Shown: positions 9,847 through 17,716 of the stretch, in pieces
How positions within the stretch are numbered: the first letter of the stretch is position 1
Layout of the letters: each line of letters starts with the position of its first letter
Assembly: GCA_002840645.1 (NCBI GenBank)
Contig: PHBO01000001.1
Location: 124,001-188,000, forward strand
Reading direction: 5' to 3'
DNA length: 64,000 bases
Source of the DNA: Candidatus Cloacimonetes bacterium HGW-Cloacimonetes-3
GTDB taxonomy: Bacteria; Cloacimonadota; Cloacimonadia; Cloacimonadales; Cloacimonadaceae
Position numbers and translations under genes: made by a program
Notes under the pieces: model-generated
Told to the model about the DNA's origin: nothing
The model's database searches: none
What the model saw: the letters and a program-made list of their open reading frames with translations, nothing else

Positions 9847-9863
9847 ATGAGTTATTATGAGTT
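9847..9863 (-). promoter_or_regulatory. Candidate MraZ operator (direct repeats, 10-bp period)
   Basis: Two copies of AACTCAT, read on the minus strand and separated by three bases, occupy 9863-9857 and 9853-9847, just downstream of the dcw promoter. MraZ proteins bind short direct repeats spaced by about one helical turn in front of mraZ. The repeat sequence is not the enterobacterial GTGGG-type box, so the assignment is inference from position and spacing only. Confidence 0.35.
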
Positions 9864-9882
9864 TTTTTGACATTCTGTGGTT

Positions 9883-9911
9883 CTTATATGACACAGGCTT
9901 ATTCTTGTCAA
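9883..9911 (-). promoter_or_regulatory. Sigma-70-type promoter of the dcw operon
   Basis: On the minus strand a perfect TTGACA (9911-9906) is followed by a 17-base spacer and TATAAG (9888-9883). Transcription would start near 9876, giving a leader of about 115 bases before mraZ. This is the best promoter match in the window and the only clear one for the eight dcw genes. Confidence 0.8.
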
Positions 9912-10401
9912 GTTCAAAATGCGATTATTTTCATATTTCTGAGGGATTTCTCTGTTCCTGTTGAAAAATAGAGACAATATCCCTGTATCCATGGGATATC
10001 CAAGGAATTCTATAGCCAAAAAAACATGTAAAAATGCTGCAAAACAGCAACCCGGTTTTGTTGTACAATGCTTCTCCCTTGCTTCAGAGCGTTAATCACT
10101 TCTTAATCTCCTCTTAATCAAGCGTTAATTATTAACGCTTGATTAATGGTAGATGATCACTTGATTAAGGACATGCAGTAAGGAAGGAAATTGGGGCATA
10201 CAATGATTATTGGGTGTAAATACAGCAGTTCCAACAGTTTCGCTAATTTAGCCGGTAAATAAGCTTTAACAAACCCCTCCATGAGAGAGAAGTGCAAGTA
10301 AGAAAGGCAATACCAGAGTGTGCAAAACACAACACCGGGATTGACATTTTCGGTGATGCCACAAACATGGGCAAAAAAAATAAACACAAAGAGATTGAAC
10401 G
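9912..10401. other. Intergenic region between dcw promoter and pdxY; palindrome-bearing
   Basis: Non-coding stretch separating divergent operons. It holds a weak hairpin (ATATCCC at 9977-9983 with GGGATAT at 9993-9999), a row of TTAATC motifs from 10091, and the 33-bp palindrome listed separately. A TTGACA at about 10342 could serve the kinase gene, but I see no convincing -10 element. Small minus-strand open frames here have no recognisable product and no ribosome site. Confidence 0.5.
10114..10146. repeat. Perfect 33-bp palindrome
   Basis: The sequence reads the same on both strands: arms TTAATCAAGCGTTAAT and ATTAACGCTTGATTAA around a single central T at 10130. Nearby TTAATC copies lie at about 10091 and 10102, and a TGATTAAG at about 10160 echoes the arm end. 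There is no T-tract, so it is not a normal terminator. It could be a dimeric-regulator operator or a dispersed hairpin repeat. Confidence 0.8.
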
Positions 10402-11220
10402 ATGAATCCAAAGAAGCTATTGGCAATCCACGACCTATCCGGCATCGGGCACACCTCACTGATGGCGGTTATTCCAATAATGTATCATTACGGGATTCAG
10501 ACCTCTGTGCTGCCTACTTCGCTGCTTTCGGGCAATACATGTTATCCCGGGTATTTTATGCAGGATACCTCAGCCGTGATGCAAGCAATGATAGGTCATT
10601 GGCAAGCTATGGGGATCACCTTTAATACCATATACAGTGGTTTTCTTGGCAGCCCCCGACAGGTGGAAATCCTTGCAGAGGCGATCAAGACTTTGGCTGC
10701 TCCGGATTGCCTGATTGTGGTAGATCCCGTGCTGGCAGATGATGGAAAGTTGTATAGCTGTTACGACGAAAGCATGGTGACCTCGATGCAGCAGGCAATA
10801 TCCTTTGCTGATCTAATCACTCCCAATTACACCGAAGCCTGCTTTCTAACTAACTCCGCATATCATCAGCAACCGGAAACAGGGGAAATCGAGCAAATCT
10901 GCAAATCCCTGTGTGCCATGGGAGTAAAACAAGTGATAATTACGAGTATTCCAGCAGGGAAGGACACCAAGACATGCTATTATCACAGCAGTAAAGGAAT
11001 TCTAAACAGCTATGATTGCAAGTATATTCCTACTTTTTACCCGGGAACGGGGGATGTGTTCACCTCTTTGATTACTGCCAAGCTGCTGAATAATATTGAT
11101 GTTAACACAGCAATTAGGGAAGCTTCAGTGTTTATTTACGAGGCAATTACAAAATCCAATGCAATGGGACGAGACAAGCGTGAGGGTATTTGTCTGGATC
11201 AGATGCTGAAATTGTCGTAA
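10402..11220 (+). CDS. pdxY: Pyridoxal/pyridoxamine kinase (PfkB-like, PdxY type)
   Basis: A cytoplasmic kinase that phosphorylates vitamin B6 vitamers to feed the PLP pool. The 272-residue protein starts LLAIHDLSGIGHTSLMAVIP, the typical opening of pyridoxal kinases. It has VDPVLADDGKLY (about 112-123) and a C-terminal FYPGTGDVFTSLI anion-hole motif in which the catalytic Asp is present (G-T-G-D). ThiD-type hydroxymethylpyrimidine kinase is a related alternative, but the length and the DPVLADDGKLY block favour PdxY. The upstream ribosome site is weak. It stands about 110 bases before umuC and may be transcribed with it. Confidence 0.85.
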   Translation: MNPKKLLAIHDLSGIGHTSLMAVIPIMYHYGIQTSVLPTSLLSGNTCYPGYFMQDTSAVMQAMIGHWQAMGITFNTIYSGFLGSPRQVEILAEAIKTLAAPDCLIVVDPVLADDGKLYSCYDESMVTSMQQAISFADLITPNYTEACFLTNSAYHQQPETGEIEQICKSLCAMGVKQVIITSIPAGKDTKTCYYHSSKGILNSYDCKYIPTFYPGTGDVFTSLITAKLLNNIDVNTAIREASVFIYEAITKSNAMGRDKREGICLDQMLKLS

Positions 11221-11253
11221 CATGCTTAGGTCTGCAAAAAGCTTGGTTTCAGC

Positions 11254-11292
11254 TTGACACTTTGGCTTGATACGGCACAATGTGTTTTGTGC
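11254..11292 (+). promoter_or_regulatory. Possible umuC promoter with inverted-repeat operator
   Basis: TTGACA at 11254-11259 precedes umuC, with only a poor -10 candidate 17 bases later (ACAATG). Immediately downstream is an inverted repeat, GCACAA (11275-11280) and TTGTGC (11287-11292), in the place where an SOS operator would be expected. The sequence is not a known LexA box, so this is inference from position. Confidence 0.3.
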
Positions 11293-11330
11293 ATTAGTAA
11301 AAACGGATAACAGGAGTTTGATACGCCATA

Positions 11331-12620
11331 ATGAATAGCACCGGACTTAGCCGGGATAACATAGTTGCCCTGGTGGACTGCAATAATTTCTATGTATCAT
11401 GCGAGCGCGTGTTTAATCCCGCCTTGCAGGGTAAGCCTGTTGCGGTTTTGTCCAATAACGATGGCTGTTTAGTATCACGCTCGCAAGAAATTAAAGACCT
11501 CAAAATCCCTATGGGTGCTCCCGGATTTAAGTATGAAGCTTTAATCAAGAAACATGGGGGGGCTTTGCTGTCCTCTAACTACGCCTTATATGGTGACATG
11601 AGTGCACGGGTTATGGACGTGCTATCCATGTTCTCTCCCGATGTGGAGATTTATAGTATAGACGAGGCATTTCTGGGCTTAACAGGTTTCCGTACCCGGA
11701 ATTTTGAGGAATTTGGGCGCAAGATAAAAAGTACTGTGCAGCAATGGACCGGTATTCCGGTTTCAGTGGGCATTTCTACCACCAAGACACTGGCGAAGAT
11801 AGCAAACCATCATGCCAAGAAAACACCTGCTTTCAAAGGTTCGCTTTGTTTGCTGGATGAAGATAGAATAGCAAAAGCCCTGGAGCGGACTCCCGTGGGG
11901 GAAATATGGGGGATAGGACGGCAATACGATAAGTTTTTGCGGCAGCAACACATCGAGACCGCTTTGCAATTGCGGGATGCGGAAGATAAATTTGTAGATC
12001 ACTATATGACCAGCGTAGGGCTGAAAACTGTGCTGGAACTGCGCGGTTATTCCTGTGTAGAAATGGATGAAGCACCATCTGCCAAAAAGAGCATTGTGAA
12101 CTCCCGTTCCTTTGGCAAGCAGGTTTCGGATATAGCAGAGCTGCAGGAAGCGGTGTCCAATTACATAACCCGGGCGGCAGAAAAATTGCGTAAGCAGAAG
12201 AGCGTGGCGGGTTATTTGATGGTGTTCTTGTCCACAAACCGCTTCAAAGAGGGTCCGCAGTATAACAATTCGCTATCCACCACGCTGTTTCCCCCCACAG
12301 CCTATACTCCTGAGCTGATCAGGATTGCCCTAAGCCTGCTGGAAGAGCTGTATCTACCGGGTTTTGAATATAAGAAGGCAGGTGTGATGTTTGCCGATAT
12401 AATCTCCGAGGCGGATGTGCCCCTAAATTTTATTGAAGCTTGTTATCTGGATGATAAGCGTAAACAACTGATGGATATAGTGGATAAGCTGAACCGCAGG
12501 CACGGGCAAGATACCCTGTTCTATGCCAGCAGCGGGGTAAGTAAGGATTGGCAAATGCGCAGGGCAAAACTATCTCCCCGTTTCACTACCCGCTGGAGCG
12601 ATTTACCCAAGGTGAAATGA
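11331..12620 (+). CDS. umuC: Y-family DNA polymerase, UmuC type
   Basis: Translesion polymerase (Pol V catalytic subunit) acting with RecA and cleaved UmuD. At 429 residues it matches UmuC. The catalytic acidic residues are present: D16 in ALVDCNNFYVSCERVF, and D111-E112 in YSIDEAFLGL. The helix-hairpin-helix (VGEIWGIGRQYDKFL) and the UmuC-specific C-terminal RRHGQDTLFYASSGV segment are also visible. An AGGAG site lies 14 bases before the ATG, which is rather far. Its usual partner umuD is not adjacent; the only UmuD-like gene lies at 38920-39372 on the other strand. The stop overlaps the next gene. Confidence 0.93.
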   Translation: MNSTGLSRDNIVALVDCNNFYVSCERVFNPALQGKPVAVLSNNDGCLVSRSQEIKDLKIPMGAPGFKYEALIKKHGGALLSSNYALYGDMSARVMDVLSMFSPDVEIYSIDEAFLGLTGFRTRNFEEFGRKIKSTVQQWTGIPVSVGISTTKTLAKIANHHAKKTPAFKGSLCLLDEDRIAKALERTPVGEIWGIGRQYDKFLRQQHIETALQLRDAEDKFVDHYMTSVGLKTVLELRGYSCVEMDEAPSAKKSIVNSRSFGKQVSDIAELQEAVSNYITRAAEKLRKQKSVAGYLMVFLSTNRFKEGPQYNNSLSTTLFPPTAYTPELIRIALSLLEELYLPGFEYKKAGVMFADIISEADVPLNFIEACYLDDKRKQLMDIVDKLNRRHGQDTLFYASSGVSKDWQMRRAKLSPRFTTRWSDLPKVK

Positions 12621-13231
12621 TGTATTACATGCTGAAAAGTACGGTAAATGCAGAAATTAAAATACTGCGCTCGCAGTTTATCGCGATGCTGTATCCTGTT
12701 TCGAACTCCGAAGAAGCCAGAAATGCCTTATCGGAGCATACAAAGCGTTATGCAGATGCCACGCATAATTGCTATGCTTATTTGTGCGGGATGAATCAGG
12801 AAACCAGCTATTATGCAGATGCCGGTGAGCCGGGAGGAACTGCTGGAAAACCAATCCTGAATGCTATGCTAAGGCATAATCTTACCAATACCCTGGCAGT
12901 AGTTACCCGCTATTACGGCGGGATAAAGCTGGGAGTTAAGGGCTTGATTGATGCCTATGGGGAAGCTGTGGAAGCTGCCATAGCAATTGCGGAGCTGATT
13001 CCGGCAAGAGAGTATCAGGAGTTTGTTGTAAGCTGTGATTACCATGTGTTCGACAGCCTGAAATACAAAGCTCAGGAACTGGAGGCAAGTATCAGTGAAA
13101 TAGAATATGCTGTAGAGATTTGCCTGGTACTAAGTGTGCCATGTGAGCATGTAAGCCGTACGCTTGAATTTCTTGATGGTTATGCACAGCATTCCCGCTT
13201 AAATTATAAACAAAAGACAACGAAGGATTGA
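12617..13231 (+). CDS. YigZ/IMPACT-family protein
   Basis: About 204 residues from the ATG at 12617, which overlaps the umuC stop as ATGA. The longer frame starting at 12548 lies inside umuC and is rejected. The IMPACT N-terminal domain is evident: RSQFIAMLYPVSNSEEA, then DATHNCYAYLCG, DAGEPGGTAGKPIL and VVTRYYGGIKLGVKGL. A short ferredoxin-like C-terminal domain follows. Family members bind nucleic acid or ribosome-associated factors, but the bacterial role is not settled. AAGG lies just upstream of the start. Confidence 0.9.
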   Translation: MMYYMLKSTVNAEIKILRSQFIAMLYPVSNSEEARNALSEHTKRYADATHNCYAYLCGMNQETSYYADAGEPGGTAGKPILNAMLRHNLTNTLAVVTRYYGGIKLGVKGLIDAYGEAVEAAIAIAELIPAREYQEFVVSCDYHVFDSLKYKAQELEASISEIEYAVEICLVLSVPCEHVSRTLEFLDGYAQHSRLNYKQKTTKD

Positions 13232-13234
13232 GAT

Positions 13235-14116
13235 ATGAGATTCACAGTGCTGCTAATTGCACTATGTGCTTTGGGCATAGCCTGGGCTAACGATGTTAGA
13301 ATAGTGCAAGTAAAGAATGGAAAAACGGTAACTATGCAAGACCTTGCTAAAGACTTGGGGAAATATGACATTATCTTCTTCGGGGAGTTTCACGATAACC
13401 AAGCCTTGCACCGGATGCAGCGTGAATTGCTTCCCTTCCTGGAGGGCAAGCGGGAATTGATCCTATCTTTCGAGATGTTCGAGCGGGATGTGCAGGAAGT
13501 ACTTACAGACTATGTGGAGGGCAGAATAAGCGAGGAGGAGTTCATACAAAACTCTCGTCCCTGGCCTAATTACGATACAGACTACCGTCCACTGGTGGAC
13601 TATGCTAAAGAGCGTAAACTTAATGCTGTGGCAGCCAATGTTCCCCGCGTTTATGCAGGGAAACTTGCCAGGCAAGGTGCTGATTTTATCGATGAACTTG
13701 AGGGTGAGGAGCGTGCTTTGCTTGCAGCAAGGCTAACTGCCCCGGAAGATGATTACCGCAAGGCTTTCTTTTCCCTGATGGGCGGGGAAAGCTCTCCCAT
13801 GCATGCGATGAATAATAGCATGCAGCCGCTGTATCAGGCACAATGCCTGAAGGATGACACTATGGCTGAAAGTATTGTGCTGGCTCTAAAAGCTAAGCCC
13901 AATGCCAGGCTGATTCATTATAACGGTGCATTTCACAGCCATGCATTTTTGGGTACTGTATCACGCGTTAAAGAAGCACTGCCAAAGCAGAAGATAGCTG
14001 TGATCAGCCCAGTTTACAGCGCTGACTGGAAAACAGTGCAGCTAAGCAGTGAGGATAAACAGGCGGGTACTTACATTATCTACCTGCCCGAACCGAAAGC
14101 AGGAGGTGAAGAATGA
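13235..14116 (+). CDS. ChaN-like (DUF399) haem-binding family protein, exported
   Basis: A 293-residue protein with a Sec signal peptide (cleavage probably after AWA at about residue 18) and no lipobox in the right place. Family motifs are DIIFFGEFHDN (H53), ELILSFEMFERDVQ, RPWPNYDTDYRPLVDYA and, late, LIHYNGAFHSHAFLG. In Campylobacter ChaN these histidine-bearing regions bind haem. Bacteroidetes and related groups use such proteins near iron uptake genes, but no iron transporter is adjacent here. It follows yigZ by three bases and overlaps the next gene by four, so it belongs to the same operon. Confidence 0.82.
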   Translation: MRFTVLLIALCALGIAWANDVRIVQVKNGKTVTMQDLAKDLGKYDIIFFGEFHDNQALHRMQRELLPFLEGKRELILSFEMFERDVQEVLTDYVEGRISEEEFIQNSRPWPNYDTDYRPLVDYAKERKLNAVAANVPRVYAGKLARQGADFIDELEGEERALLAARLTAPEDDYRKAFFSLMGGESSPMHAMNNSMQPLYQAQCLKDDTMAESIVLALKAKPNARLIHYNGAFHSHAFLGTVSRVKEALPKQKIAVISPVYSADWKTVQLSSEDKQAGTYIIYLPEPKAGGEE

Positions 14117-14931
14117 TACGCCAACCATCCCATGCAGGAACCTTTTACCCGCGTTTTGGAGATCAAGTAAAACGCCAGATTGAAGGGTGGTTAATTGATG
14201 CTGAACCAATCCCGCCAAACGAGCGAAGCCTGGGGCTAATCCTTCCCCATGCAGGTTACATGTATTCCGGGCAGTGTGCTACGCTGGGTCTGCACAGTCT
14301 GAGTAACGAGAACATTGATAGCTTTATTATCCTCCACCCCAGCCACCAGGGTCATCATTTTGATTTCAGTATCTCTCCCTTTGGGGAGTATAATACCCCC
14401 CTGGGAAGCCTGAAGCTGAACCATTCCCTGTACGAGAAACTATCCCCCCATGCAGATCAGGATATCTCCATCAGCCTTCACCAGAACGAGCACTCTATGG
14501 AAATTCAGCTCCCTTTGATAAATTATTTCTTTCCCCATGCCACGATACTGCCTATTATGATTGGTAACCAGATTCCTGCCGTGGCAAAGCGTTTGGCAGC
14601 TTTGATTAACGATGTAATGTACAAATCTGCCCAGAGAGTGGTTATCCTCTGTTCCACAGATTTATCGCACTATCATAAAGCAGAGAAAGCCGAGGCGTTG
14701 GATCAGGTGATTATTGATAAGGTGTTATCCTTTGATCCTGAAGGTTTGTGGGACGCAATTAAGGAAGAAAGCTGTGAAGCCTGTGGAGTTGGATCTATTC
14801 TTACTCTTCTTTATGCAGCGGGTTATTACACTGCTCCTGAAGCAAGGCTGATTCAATACACTCACTCCGGCAAAGTATCCGGAGATAACAATCAGGTGGT
14901 AGGTTACTTAGCAGCTAAAATCTGTTTATAA
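14113..14931 (+). CDS. AmmeMemoRadiSam system protein B (MEMO1 family)
   Basis: A 272-residue Memo-like protein. The start MIRQPSHAGTFYPR and the conserved metal-site histidines typical of Memo/LigB-type folds are visible: LILPHAGYMYSG, ILHPSHQGH, HQNEHSMEIQLPL and STDLSHYH. In many bacteria Memo, AMMECR1 and a radical SAM enzyme are encoded together, giving the system its name, but the reaction is unknown. Here the AMMECR1 gene follows 20 bases downstream. It overlaps the ChaN-like gene by four bases. Confidence 0.9.
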   Translation: MIRQPSHAGTFYPRFGDQVKRQIEGWLIDAEPIPPNERSLGLILPHAGYMYSGQCATLGLHSLSNENIDSFIILHPSHQGHHFDFSISPFGEYNTPLGSLKLNHSLYEKLSPHADQDISISLHQNEHSMEIQLPLINYFFPHATILPIMIGNQIPAVAKRLAALINDVMYKSAQRVVILCSTDLSHYHKAEKAEALDQVIIDKVLSFDPEGLWDAIKEESCEACGVGSILTLLYAAGYYTAPEARLIQYTHSGKVSGDNNQVVGYLAAKICL

Positions 14932-14951
14932 GACAGAAACGGGAGGAGATC

Positions 14952-15497
14952 ATGTTCAGTTTGGAGCAGAAGAAGACACTTTTGGCATTGGCAAGAAGTG
15001 CGCTAACATCTCACTTCGAGCAACATCGCCTTAGCTTACCTTCAGATGAGGCTTTCCAGCCTAAACGCGGTGTGTTTGTCAGCTTGCATATGGGTGATGA
15101 ATTGCGAGGCTGCATCGGCTATATCAAAGGATACAAAAGCATTGCTTCCAGCGTGGTGGAGATGGCAGAAGCAGCTGCCTTTCGTGACCCCCGTTTTGTG
15201 CCTCTTGAAAAGCGGGAATTGCCCAGCGTGAACATAGAGATTTCTGTGCTGGGAGAACTGCTATTGCTAAGTCCAGGAGCAGAGCCGGAAGTGGGGAAGG
15301 ACGGCTTGTTTATTTCACATCCTTATGGAAGCGGTTTACTGCTGCCCCAGGTAGCGGTAGAGTGGAAATGGGATGCCCGCACATTTCTGCGTGAAGTTTG
15401 CCGCAAAGCCGGCTTGAACAGCGGTGCCTACAAGGATGCAGATAGCAAGGTTTACCGTTTTACAGCGGATGTATTCAGTGAGAAAGACACTTTTTGA
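14952..15497 (+). CDS. AmmeMemoRadiSam system protein A (AMMECR1 domain)
   Basis: A 181-residue single-domain protein. The AMMECR1 signature RGCIGYIKGY is present (LRGCIG near residues 50-55), along with FRDPRFVPL, the family ISVLGELLLLSPG stretch and VAVEWKWDARTFLREVCRKAGL. GGAGG precedes the ATG. It is a partner of the Memo-like protein upstream. The radical SAM member of the system is not in this window. Confidence 0.9.
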   Translation: MFSLEQKKTLLALARSALTSHFEQHRLSLPSDEAFQPKRGVFVSLHMGDELRGCIGYIKGYKSIASSVVEMAEAAAFRDPRFVPLEKRELPSVNIEISVLGELLLLSPGAEPEVGKDGLFISHPYGSGLLLPQVAVEWKWDARTFLREVCRKAGLNSGAYKDADSKVYRFTADVFSEKDTF

Positions 15498-15550
15498 TTG
15501 ACAGAATATCCCCCCTTTTTTTCTTGTAGCGAGAATGATGTTTCACAGAT

Positions 15551-15625
<75 letters not shown>

Positions 15626-15633
15626 GTTCTTTA

Positions 15634-15707
15634 GGCGACATAGCCAAGCGGTAAGGCAGAGGTCTGCAAAATCTCCATCCCCGGTTCAAATCCGGGTGTC
15701 GCCTCCA
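15634..15707 (+). tRNA. tRNA-Cys (GCA)
   Basis: A 74-base cloverleaf: acceptor GGCGACA/TGTCGCC, anticodon loop with GCA (GTCTGCAAAATC), T arm CCGGTTCAAATCCGG, encoded CCA. It lies eight bases after the first tRNA-Gly, so the two are very likely co-transcribed. Confidence 0.97.
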
Positions 15708-15716
15708 ATATTACGT

Positions 15717-15803
15717 GCCGGAGTGGTGGAACAGGTAGACACAAGGGACTTAAAATCCCTCGGGTGTAAGCCCGTGCCGGTTCGATTCCGGCCTCTGGTA
15801 CCA
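15717..15803 (+). tRNA. tRNA-Leu (UAA)
   Basis: An 87-base class II tRNA with a long variable arm (TCGGGTGTAAGCCCGT). The acceptor GCCGGAG pairs with CTCTGGT using two G-U pairs; the anticodon loop is ACTTAAAAT (UAA); the T arm is CCGGTTCGATTCCGG; CCA is encoded. Confidence 0.96.
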
Positions 15804-15804
15804 A

Positions 15805-15879
<75 letters not shown>

Positions 15880-15929
15880 TTTTTTTGGTGTTGACTTTTT
15901 TACCCCCTCCCAGTTTCCTGCTTCTTAGT

Positions 15930-16595
15930 ATGAAGTATAAAGCAATTATTTTCGACTTAGATGGAACTATTATAGACTCTATGGGCATCTGGAGACAGGT
16001 GGATATGGATTTTTTAGGTTCCAGAAACATCGGTGTACCCACAGATTTGTTTGACAGCATGCCACAAGGCAACAGCTACAATCAAACTGCTAAGTATTTT
16101 AAAGATAGGTTCTTGCTGCCGGAAAGCATCGAAGAGATAATGGATGAGTGGACTGCTGCAGTAAAGTGGCATTACGAGCATGACGTTCTCCTTAAAGACG
16201 GTGTGCGTGACACCATTATTATGCTGCGCAACCTGAACTTCCCCTTGGCTATTGGAACCAGTAATCATGATGATCTTGCGTCTTTGGCTTTGTCGCAACA
16301 CGATTTGCATCAATATTTTGAGATCATCGTAACGGGAACCCACGACATGCTTGGGAAACCATTTCCGGATATCTTTTTGAAGGCAGCAAGAGAGCTATCT
16401 GTTGAGCCGGAAACCTGCATCGTGATAGAAGATACCCTAAATGGGATACGCGCTGCCAGAGCTGCAGGAATGTATGCCATTGCCATTCGTGATGAAGATT
16501 CTGCTCCTCAATGGGAACAAATGGTTAGCGAAGCCAATTTCCACGCTGATGACTACTTTACCATTCAAAATCACCTGAAGGAGTTGTTGTCATGA
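15930..16595 (+). CDS. HAD-superfamily hydrolase (beta-phosphoglucomutase/GPH-like)
   Basis: A 221-residue soluble phosphatase. The frame is open from 15696, but that extension runs through two tRNA genes, so I start at the ATG at 15930, where the protein reads KYKAIIFDLDGTIIDSMGIW. HAD motif I is DLDGT (nucleophile and acid/base Asp), motif II is AIGTSN, and motifs III and IV are KPFPDIF and VIEDTLNGIRAARAAGM. The helical cap after motif I is class C1, as in phosphoglycolate phosphatase and beta-phosphoglucomutase. The substrate is unknown. No clear Shine-Dalgarno is seen. The stop overlaps the next start. Confidence 0.88.
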   Translation: MKYKAIIFDLDGTIIDSMGIWRQVDMDFLGSRNIGVPTDLFDSMPQGNSYNQTAKYFKDRFLLPESIEEIMDEWTAAVKWHYEHDVLLKDGVRDTIIMLRNLNFPLAIGTSNHDDLASLALSQHDLHQYFEIIVTGTHDMLGKPFPDIFLKAARELSVEPETCIVIEDTLNGIRAARAAGMYAIAIRDEDSAPQWEQMVSEANFHADDYFTIQNHLKELLS

Positions 16596-17281
16596 ACAAC
16601 CAACTGTACATCATTATCGGTGCCTATGGCAGCGGTAAAAGCGAATACTCCATTCATCTTGCCCGCAAGTTCAAAGATGCCGGTAAGGACGTAGTGCTGG
16701 CGGATATGGATGTGGTAAACCCCTATTTCCGTTCACGCGATGTGCGCGAGGATTTTGCCAAGCTGGGCATTGATGTGATCGCTCCTGAAGGTGAATTTAA
16801 ACACGCTGATCTGCCGATGATCTCTCCCCGCATCAAAGGGGCAATAGAGAATTATGCTAAAACCGTTATCCTTGATGTGGGCGGTGATCCTGCCGGCTGC
16901 CGCACCCTTGGCAGGTTTGTGGATGTGATCAACAAACGTGGATATCAGATGCTTTTTGTGGTAAACACGCTTCGTCCCTTTACCTCCACGCTGGAGGAGA
17001 TAATCACTATGAAACAGCATCTGGAATTCACTTCCAAACTTAGCATCACCGATTTTATCTGCAACACAAATCTAATGCAGGATACACAGCAAAGCCTGGT
17101 TGAAGCCGGGATTGATCTCATCAGCCAAGCTGCTGAGCTTAGCAAGGCAAAGCTGGGCACATACCTTGTGTTGGATGAATACCAAAATCGCATCCCGGAT
17201 GGAATACGCGGTTTACAGCGGGAAGTGATGAGCTATACCCTTAAGAAGCCCTGGGAAGCATTGGTAGCCAAAGGTATCTAA
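16592..17281 (+). CDS. MinD/ParA-like P-loop ATPase
   Basis: A 229-residue nucleotide-binding protein with Walker A IIIGAYGSGKSEYSIHLA near residues 6-23 and a switch-like stretch VVLADMDVVNPYFRSRDV. It also has a Walker B-like strand TVILDVGGDPAGCRTLGRF. It resembles the CobQ/MinD/ParA group but has no partner gene identifying it as a partition or site-selection protein. It overlaps the HAD gene by four bases. Function not assigned. Confidence 0.72.
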   Translation: MNNQLYIIIGAYGSGKSEYSIHLARKFKDAGKDVVLADMDVVNPYFRSRDVREDFAKLGIDVIAPEGEFKHADLPMISPRIKGAIENYAKTVILDVGGDPAGCRTLGRFVDVINKRGYQMLFVVNTLRPFTSTLEEIITMKQHLEFTSKLSITDFICNTNLMQDTQQSLVEAGIDLISQAAELSKAKLGTYLVLDEYQNRIPDGIRGLQREVMSYTLKKPWEALVAKGI

Positions 17282-17716
17282 GCGCTTTATATTACCTTGC
17301 AAGATGAACTTAACACTCGTTCAATATTGAACTGTCGTCACTTATTTGCTTTCGAAGGGGCTGATTTTGAAATCAAGTTCCCAGCAGGGGCGGTTCCCCT
17401 TTCAGAGCGGTAGATATCTTCCCAAAGTCCTGCTTTCAGCTCTTAACCTTCCCATAACCCTCCCGTATCGCGATACGGGAGGGTTATGGGTTGCATACCC
17501 GTAGCGGTTAGGCAAGAAGCTGTAAAAGCGTTGCCTTTCCAGCACCATACATGTGCGAAAAAAACAAGAAGGGGCATGTTACAAATGTGTTGTGTTTGCT
17601 TGGTTATCCCGCTGATTGAGCAAATCCCCTTTTCCAAAAGCATATTTCCGGCTTTTCGGTACGAAAATTGTTTTGATACTGAAGCATAAAAGTAATTAAT
17701 GATTGGAGCATAATAA
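17282..17716. other. Intergenic region before the deiminase gene
   Basis: A 435-base gap holding the 40-bp palindrome at 17451-17490 and otherwise no supported gene. A 67-codon frame at 17486-17689 begins inside the palindrome and has no ribosome site, so it is not called. The deiminase start has GGAG nine bases upstream of its ATG, but I could not find a clear promoter. Confidence 0.5.
17451..17490. repeat. Perfect 40-bp palindrome
   Basis: Each 20-base half (CCCATAACCCTCCCGTATCG and its reverse complement) meets at a CGCG centre with no mismatch and no loop. It lies 170 bases after the ATPase gene and is not followed by a T-tract. It is likely a dispersed hairpin repeat, or less likely an operator or factor-dependent terminator. 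Confidence 0.85.

Noticed and set aside
10157..10459. Minus-strand Cys-rich frame upstream of pdxY
   Set aside because: It overlaps the start of pdxY, has no ribosome site and no domain.
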